DNA of 64,000 nucleotides from assembly GCA_009840625.1 (NCBI GenBank), contig VXNJ01000018.1:1-64000 (forward strand). Direction: 5' to 3'. The stretch is from Chloroflexota bacterium. GTDB lineage: Bacteria > Chloroflexota > UBA11872 > VXNJ01. This document shows, one piece after another, positions 46,093-52,400 of this stretch. Both the position numbers and the translations under genes were made by a program. Below the pieces are notes generated by a model. The model saw nothing but the letters and a program-made list of their open reading frames with translations, made no database searches and was not told where the DNA came from. Numbering within the stretch: the stretch's first letter is position 1; every line of letters begins with the position of its first letter.

Positions 46093-46311
46093 GTGGACGA
46101 AGCCTATTCTGAATCGCAGTTCCCCGATTGCATCGCCTGCGGCGAGGGGGTCCTGGTGCCTCTATCGGACTTCGGCGGACACGGGGCATCGGTCCACTAC
46201 AAGGCGTGGGTTTGCACTAATCCAACCTGCAAGTTCAATCTCAAGATCCGCAACGGCGAGGTCTACATGAACGAACCGGTCGTCGACCTCCGTCATTCGG
46301 CCCGGCGCTAG
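46093..46311 (+). CDS. Small zinc-ribbon protein, unknown
   Basis: A 72-residue protein. CIAC (C13, C16) and CTNPTC (C41, C46) can bind one zinc ion. It is otherwise of mixed composition (VHYKAWVCTNP... FNLKIRNGEVYMNEPVV) and probably folds as a single small beta-ribbon. I chose GTG 46093, which has AAAGGA six bases upstream; ATG 46027 is in frame but lacks such a site. No family is recognised. The next gene also begins with a zinc ribbon. Confidence 0.6.
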   Translation: MDEAYSESQFPDCIACGEGVLVPLSDFGGHGASVHYKAWVCTNPTCKFNLKIRNGEVYMNEPVVDLRHSARR

Positions 46312-46340
46312 CGGCGGTGCGCTGAGCGCGAGGGCTTCAT

Positions 46341-47378
46341 TTGCCTGAAGAGCGCCGCAGAACCGGTGGCGCGCCACCCACCCGGCGCTGCCCGTATTTC
46401 CCGACCAAACTCGCCACCGACCCCTGCGGTCGCTGCCGCTCATACTTCTCCGCCGAGGCGCTCGAGGTAGTCGAAGACGTCCGCGTCTGCCCCAAATGCA
46501 GCACCGAAATCGAGCTGGCGGCCGAACTGGCCGAAGCGCAGCGCTGGACCAGGGCAAACTTCTTCGCCTGGCTGCGTTCGCCGCGGGCGGCAGTCCTCGG
46601 GGCGCTGCTGCTGTTTCTGGCGCTGATCATCGGCGGCGGCACGGTGGTATTTATAAACCTCGCCTCGACTCCGCTCCCTTACGAGACCATCCGCCGGGCG
46701 CGGGTCGGCTTCACCCAGGACTTCTCCCTGGACGGGCAGGGGATTTCGCTGGTCGAAGCCATAAACGGCGGTGGAGCCTGGGCCCCGGCCGGGGCCACCC
46801 GGCGTCTCCTGCTGGACGGCGACAAGACCGTGATCGGGTTGGCCGACCAACTGCGGGTGGACCCGCGTGACGTCGCCGCCCTAAACGGGGTCGGCGGCGA
46901 TCACAAGTTCCGCTCCGGAACCATGGTCGTAGTGCCGCTGTCGGACCGGCACACCTCGGCGCGCCTGGTGGACGGCCTGCTGGAACCGAACCTCCCGGGC
47001 TGGCAGTCCGGCCCGGCACAGTTCCCGCTCGATCTCGTCTTCTGGAGCGAGGAACCGTTCCCGCTTGAAAAAGTGGTCATCTGGAACCACGAACTGGAGG
47101 AACCCGCCTCCTTCATCGCCGAATTCGAGGTTTACGGCGCGCCGGTCGATCCGCGGCTCAACTCCGGCAGCCTGGAGCTGCTGGGTGCGTTCGAATCGCC
47201 CAGAACCGTCGGATCCAATCCCCAATTCGTGGAAGTGGACCCGGAGCGCCCCGAAACCCGCTGGTACGTCCTGAGAGTCCTTTCCAATCACGGTCACGGC
47301 GAGTACATCTCGGCCGCTGAAATCGGCCTCTTCGGGCCCGAACCCGAGGGCCTGGAGCCGGTCGAAGACGATGGCTGA
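46341..47378 (+). CDS. Zinc ribbon-TM-LysM-discoidin-like protein
   Basis: A 345-residue single-pass protein with an unusual layout. Residues 17-53 hold cysteines C17, C29, C32, C50 and C53, probably a zinc ribbon in the cytoplasm. Residues 83-106 are a membrane helix. Residues 160-201 (GDKTVIGLADQLRVDPRDVA... GTMVVVPLSD) look like a LysM domain that would bind peptidoglycan. The last 130 residues resemble an F5/8 type C (discoidin) fold, with PLEKVVIWNH and WYVLRVLSNHGHGEYISAAEIGLF. TTG 46341 has GAGGG eight bases upstream. It overlaps ftsY by eight bases. Confidence 0.65.
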   Translation: MPEERRRTGGAPPTRRCPYFPTKLATDPCGRCRSYFSAEALEVVEDVRVCPKCSTEIELAAELAEAQRWTRANFFAWLRSPRAAVLGALLLFLALIIGGGTVVFINLASTPLPYETIRRARVGFTQDFSLDGQGISLVEAINGGGAWAPAGATRRLLLDGDKTVIGLADQLRVDPRDVAALNGVGGDHKFRSGTMVVVPLSDRHTSARLVDGLLEPNLPGWQSGPAQFPLDLVFWSEEPFPLEKVVIWNHELEEPASFIAEFEVYGAPVDPRLNSGSLELLGAFESPRTVGSNPQFVEVDPERPETRWYVLRVLSNHGHGEYISAAEIGLFGPEPEGLEPVEDDG

Positions 47379-48291
47379 GGGCGACCGCCCGCGTCTGCTC
47401 GCCGGGGTTGCCAAGCTTCGCTCCGGACTGGCCAGCCAGCTTGCCGGCGTTTTCGGCCGCGGCAGCCTATCCGAGGACGACTGGGAGGAGCTCGAAGACC
47501 TGTTGATCGCCGCCGACGTGGGCCCGACGTTCGCGGCCGAGTTGGTCGAGGAGCTGCGCGGCTCCGGCGCCGGATCTGATGCGGAGCTGGTCGAAATCGC
47601 GCGCCGTCGCCTGCTGGATCGTTTGGGCGAACCGGATGTCTCCCTGCCCGCGCCCGGAAAACCGGCGGTGATCCTGATCGTCGGGGTGAACGGGTCGGGC
47701 AAGACCACCACCATCGCCAAGCTGGCGGCGCGGCTCAAGCAGGAGGGTCACGCGGTCGTGCTGGCGGCGGGCGACACGTTCCGGGCCGGCGCGATCGCGC
47801 AGCTCCAGCACTGGGGCAGGGTGCTCGGCCTGCGGGTCATCGCCCAGGCGCCCGGCGCCGACCCGGGATCGGTTGCCTACGACGCGGCCGACGCCGCGCA
47901 GGCATCCGGCGCCGATTACCTGATCGTCGACACCGCCGGTCGGTTGCAGACCGATTCGAACCTGATGCGCGAACTGGAGAAGGTCGCCCGCGTGCTCGCC
48001 CGCCGGATCGCCGGCGCCCCGCACCAAACGCTGCTGGTGCTGGACGGCATGAGCGGATTGAACGGGCTCTCGCAGTCGCGCAAGTTCGCCGAAGGAGTCG
48101 GCCTGGACGGGGTCGTGATCTCGAAGCTGGACGGGACCGCCAAGGGCGGCATCGCGCTGTCGGTGGTGGAAGAGCTGGGGATTCCGGTCAAGTTCGTGGG
48201 CACCGGGGAGGGGATCGGCGACCTGGCCGGTTTCGACCCGGGTGTATTCGTGGATGCGATTCTGGGGCGCGGACCGGGCGCCGAAAACTAG
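47371..48291 (+). CDS. ftsY: Signal recognition particle receptor FtsY
   Basis: SRP receptor GTPase (306 residues, without the long acidic A domain). The N domain precedes [18 protein letters not shown]; the other G motifs are [16 protein letters not shown] and [10 protein letters not shown]. It targets ribosomes with membrane proteins to the membrane. The ATG overlaps the upstream gene by eight bases, and the stop overlaps the convergent MoaD-like gene by four. Confidence 0.95.
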   Translation: MAEGDRPRLLAGVAKLRSGLASQLAGVFGRGSLSEDDWEELEDLLIAADVGPTFAAELVEELRGSGAGSDAELVEIARRRLLDRLGEPDVSLPAPGKPAVILIVGVNGSGKTTTIAKLAARLKQEGHAVVLAAGDTFRAGAIAQLQHWGRVLGLRVIAQAPGADPGSVAYDAADAAQASGADYLIVDTAGRLQTDSNLMRELEKVARVLARRIAGAPHQTLLVLDGMSGLNGLSQSRKFAEGVGLDGVVISKLDGTAKGGIALSVVEELGIPVKFVGTGEGIGDLAGFDPGVFVDAILGRGPGAEN

Positions 48292-48569
48292 CGGTAGCCG
48301 CCCGCCATCGAGGGCAGGATCGTGACCGTGTCGCCGTCGGACAGCTCGGCCGCCATTCCGCCTCGTTCGACGACTTCGGTGTCGTTGATGAAGAAGTTGG
48401 TGAACTTGAGGACGTCTTCGGAGCCGCCGCCGAGCGACTCGCGCAGGCTGGGAAAGTCGCGGTAGAGCGAATCGAGCAGTTCGGCCATGTTGGCCGCCTG
48501 CAGTTGCACGATCGCCTGCCCGTCGGTGTGGCCGCGCAGGACGCGCGGGATTCGGACGCTGACTGTCAT
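48288..48569 (-). CDS. MoaD/ThiS-family ubiquitin-like sulfur carrier
   Basis: A 93-residue beta-grasp protein: VSVRIPRVLRGHTDG at the start, FFINDTEVV in the middle, LSDGDTVTILPSMAGG near the end. Sulfur carriers of this family are activated at a C-terminal Gly-Gly; here the reading frame continues two residues further (GGYR). Such extensions must be trimmed, in QbsE by a JAMM protease, before activation. No MoaE, ThiF-like or JAMM gene lies in the window. Confidence 0.8.
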   Translation of the reverse strand: MTVSVRIPRVLRGHTDGQAIVQLQAANMAELLDSLYRDFPSLRESLGGGSEDVLKFTNFFINDTEVVERGGMAAELSDGDTVTILPSMAGGYR

Positions 48570-48705
48570 ATTCCGGCCACCGCTCCTGGTCTTCTGGAGT
48601 CGCCTGCGGCCGCCGCGATGCTTAAATGCGCGTCGCGCGGCCGGTGCGGAATTTATATTGAAAGTCTAAGAAGGCGCGGCTTTCGATGGGAGGGGGGAGC
48701 TGAAA

Positions 48706-48876
48706 ATGGCAGATTCAACACACCGCGTCGGCGATGAAGTGGTGGCCGAGTGCACGTCGTGCCACCAGCGGACCAACATCATGCTGCGGGAACGCAAGAC
48801 CATGATGGGATTTAAGAAGGAACAGTACTGGTCCTGCGAGCGCTGCGGCAATCGCCAGACGCGACCTCCTACCTGA
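48706..48876 (+). CDS. Very small zinc-ribbon protein
   Basis: A 56-residue frame, MADSTHRVGDEVVAECTSC through CERCGNRQTRPPT. Two CxxC pairs (C16/C19 and C44/C47) are separated by 24 residues, similar to the spacing in ribosomal protein L33, but the L33 core sequence is missing. The ATG follows a strong GGGAGGGGGGAG ribosome binding site, which supports real translation. It is alone between two non-coding stretches, so it likely has its own promoter. Function unknown. Confidence 0.6.
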   Translation: MADSTHRVGDEVVAECTSCHQRTNIMLRERKTMMGFKKEQYWSCERCGNRQTRPPT

Positions 48877-48925
48877 CCGGAACGACTAAACCCGATGCGC
48901 CCTAGGAGCGGGTTGTACCGGCATC

Positions 48926-48949
48926 CCTGAATCGCGGACGCGATTCAGG
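48926..48949. terminator. Perfect 10-bp hairpin downstream of the small zinc-ribbon gene
   Basis: CCTGAATCGC and GCGATTCAGG pair exactly around a 4-base loop, 50 bases after the stop at 48876. There is no T-run behind it. It is probably a transcript 3' end or stabilising structure. Confidence 0.4.
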
Positions 48950-49307
48950 CCCAGTCCGTTTGATGGCCCGGCCGGCCCGAAACATCTGAACCCTCCATTG
49001 CGAATTCCGGACTTTGTGCCCGCGGCAGGCTTGCATTACCGCTGGCCCCGACCGCTCCGCAACCGAACCGTGTCCGCGCCGAGCGCCGACCAGCTTTTTG
49101 CCGCGTCCCTGATCCCGACCCGGCGGATGCGTCTTCCCTAGCGTTGATGGATCGAATCAAAACCGGCACCGTCTGAACCACGGGCCGCAGTCCAAGCGCG
49201 GCGGGCGCGGAATTTATGCCCCCGAATGATGCCGGCCGCGTGGCCGCGGACGTCGCGGCGCAATCAGATCCGGGCAGCCGTCCACCCGGCCCAATCTGTC
49301 TTGCGCG

Positions 49308-49367
49308 CTACGCAAATCGGATAATTAGAGCCGTGTTTTTGCGGCAAGTTACCCCCAATTTGCGTAG
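49308..49367. promoter_or_regulatory. Inverted 10-bp motifs flanking the likely uvrA promoter
   Basis: CTACGCAAAT (49308-49317) and its exact inverse ATTTGCGTAG (49358-49367) are 40 bases apart, and the match continues with GG/CC two or so bases inside each arm. The interval is AT-rich (GGATAATTAGAG, TGTTTTTGCGG). The arrangement suggests two binding sites of a dimeric regulator around a promoter that reads into uvrA. I see no standard LexA box. Confidence 0.4.
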
Positions 49368-49371
49368 ATTG

Positions 49372-49393
49372 GCGGCGCTTGCAAAGGCGCCGC
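49372..49393 (+). promoter_or_regulatory. Hairpin just before the uvrA ribosome binding site
   Basis: GCGGCGC and GCGCCGC pair perfectly around an 8-base loop. The 3' arm ends five bases before AGGAG (49399-49403), the probable Shine-Dalgarno of uvrA, so the structure could affect translation initiation. Confidence 0.3.
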
Positions 49394-49466
49394 TGGCCAG
49401 GAGTTCTGCGGCCTGCCAATTCAATCCATTTCGGTTCGCGGCGCGAGTGAGCACAACCTCAAAGCG

Positions 49467-52400
49467 GTGGACCTGGACGTACCGCACGAGTCGCTGACCG
49501 TATTCACCGGGGTCAGCGGGTCGGGCAAGTCGTCGCTGGCATTCGACACGATATTCAAGGAAGGTCAACGCCGCTACGTCGAGTCCCTGTCCAGCTATGC
49601 GCGCCAGTTTCTGGGCCAGCTGGAGCGACCGCAAGTCGAGCACATCGAAGGGCTGGCCCCGGCGGCGGCGATCGATCAGAAGAGCGCCGGCCGCAACCCC
49701 CGCTCGACCGTCGGGACCATCACCGAGATTTCCGATTTCCTGCGGCTCCTCTACGCCCGGGTCGGCGAGCTCTACTGCCACGCCTGCGGATCGGAGATCG
49801 AGGCCCTTGGTGCCCAGCAAATCGCCGAGCGGGTGGCCGACCTGCCGGACAAGACCCGGGCGCTGCTGCTGGCGCCGGTAGTCCGGCACCGGCGCGGCGA
49901 GCACCGCGAACTGATGGAGCGATTGCGCGCCCGCGGCTTCGTCCGGGCCCGGATCGATGGCGAGACGATGCGCCTTGATCCGACCCCGCACCTCTCGCGC
50001 ACCCACTGGCACGACATTGACGTGATCGTGGACCGGATCACGATCGGGACCGTCGGCCTGGACCGCATCACCGGGGCGGTCGAGACCGCGCTCGAGCTCG
50101 CCGACGGCCTGCTGTTGGTCGACTGGGGGGACGAGCAGGCGATGTACAGTTCCGGCCACGGCTGTCCGAGTTGTGGCGCCGGGGTCGAGCCGCCGGAACC
50201 GGCGTTGTTTTCGTTCAACAGCCGGCGCGGTTCCTGCCCGGCCTGCCACGGACTGGGAACCACGTTCGATTTTGACCCCCAGAAGCTGATCGCCCATCCC
50301 GAGCGTTCCATCGCCGACGGCGCGCTGGCGCTGACCAACCGCAGCGGCTGGACGCTGTACCTGCGCATGGACATGCTGGGCTGGGAATCGCTGGGCGAGG
50401 CGTTCGGCTTCTCGGTCGACACCCCCTGGAACCAGTTGTCGCAACAGGTCCGCGACCTTATCCTGAGCGGCGCTGGCAGGCGCAAGTACACCGAGCGCAT
50501 CAACCGCGCCACCAGCGACGGACGCTGGCGGCGGGTGGCGGTCCGCGAACGGACCTGGCGGGGGATCCTGCCGATCCTGCGCAACCGTTGTCGGCGCGGC
50601 AACGACATCGCCAGTTGGGCGCTTCCCTACATGAGTGACCAGACCTGCCGCGCCTGCGCCGGGGCGCGCCTGCGGCCCGAGGCGCTGGCGGTGCGGCTGG
50701 GCGGGCGAAATATCGCCCAGACCCTGGCCCTGACGGTAGCCGAGGCCAGAGAGCAATTGAGCGGGCTGGCGTTCGATCCCCGCCAGAACCAGATCGCCGC
50801 GCCGATCATGCGCGAGATCGGTACCCGGCTGGAGTTTCTGGTCAAGGTCGGCCTCGGGTACCTGAATCTCGACCGTCGCGCCCCGTCGCTGTCCGGCGGC
50901 GAGGCTCAGCGCATTCGCCTGGCGGCCCAGATCGGTTCGCGCCTGGAGGGTGTGCTCTACGTTCTCGACGAGCCCTCGATCGGCCTGCACCAGAAGGACA
51001 ACCTCGGACTGCTGCAGACCTTGGGCGCACTGCGCGAGCGGGGCAACACGGTCGTGGTTGTCGAGCACGACGAAGCGACCATACGCGCCGCCGACCACGT
51101 TGTTGATTTCGGGCCCGGGGCCGGCGACGACGGCGGGCAGATCGTGGCCAGCGGCCCGCCGGCCGCCGTACTTTCCGAACCCGGTTCGCTGACCGGGGCA
51201 TTCCTGCGCGGCGACGAACAGATCCCCACTCCCCGGCGCCGCCGCGCCGGCAGCGGAACGAGCCTGCGGGTACTGGGCGCGGCGGCCAACAATCTGCGCG
51301 AATTGGACGTGGAATTCCCGCTGGCCACCCTGATTGCGGTCACCGGGGTCTCGGGATCGGGCAAGTCCTCGCTGGTCGACGACGTGCTGCGGCGGGCGCT
51401 GGCGCAGCAGCTGCACGGCGCACTTGCCGCCCCCGGTCCGCACCGCGGCCTGGAGGGCGTGGAGGCGATCGACAAGGTCATCGAGATCGACCAGGGTCCG
51501 ATCGGCCGCAACCCGCGGTCCAACCCGGCGACCTATACCGGGGTCTTCACCCACATCCGGCGCCTTTTCTCGCAGCTCCCCGAGGCGCGCGCGCGCGGAT
51601 TCGCGCCGGGCCGCTTTTCCTTCAACGTCAGCGGCGGGCGCTGCGAGGCCTGCAAGGGGCGCGGCTCCCGCCAGGTCGAGATGCAGTTCATGGGCGACGT
51701 CGAGGTCGTCTGCGAGGTCTGCGAAGGACGGCGCTTCAACCGCGAGACGCTGAAGGTCCGCTACAAGGGTCAGAGCATCGCCGATGTCCTGGCGATGCGG
51801 ATCGACGACGCCCTGGAGTTCTTTACCAACCTCCCGGCGGTGGCGCGAATCCTGCAGACGCTGGTGGACGTCGGCCTCGGCTACTTGCAACTGGGACAGC
51901 CGGCCACCACGCTTTCCGGCGGCGAGGCCCAGCGCATCAAGCTCTCCAGCGAATTGGCCCGGCCGGCCACCGGGCGCACGTTCTACATCCTGGACGAGCC
52001 CACCACCGGCCTGCACTTCGCCGACGTGCGGAACTTGCTGGCGGTCCTGGACCGGCTGGTCGACAGCGGCAACACCGTACTGGTGGTCGAGCACAACCCG
52101 GACGTGATCAAGTGCGCCGACTGGGTGATCGACCTGGGCCCCGAGGGCGGGGCCGGCGGCGGCCGACTGATGTTCGCCGGCAGCCCCGAGGATTGCGCGG
52201 CCAAAGCCAAATCGCACACCGGCAAACTGCTGGCCGGGATCCTGGGCGCGGACCGCGACCGGCCCGACGGGCGCCGGCGCCGGCGCCCGCGCCGCGGCCC
52301 GGAGCGCATGCTCTCGATCGCCGGCGCCCGCAAGCACAACCTGCGCTCGATCGACGTGGACATCCCCAAGGACCGGCTGACCGTGATCACCGGTGTTTCC

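Larger units (their letters stand above)
48877..49412. other. Non-coding region upstream of uvrA
   Basis: About 535 bp without a convincing gene. It contains a perfect hairpin (48926-48949), a pair of inverted 10-bp motifs (49308-49317 and 49358-49367) and a second hairpin next to the uvrA ribosome binding site; these are listed separately. AT-rich patches around 49316-49345 suggest a promoter. Confidence 0.5.

Noticed and set aside
48706-48876. Ribosomal protein L33
   Set aside because: Length and CxxC spacing fit loosely, but the conserved L33 core around RNTPxRLELxKYCP is missing.
49308-49367. LexA (SOS) box upstream of uvrA
   Set aside because: The inverted motif is not close to the E. 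coli CTGT-N8-ACAG or the Gram-positive GAAC-N4-GTTC pattern, and the 40-base spacing is too long for a single LexA site.
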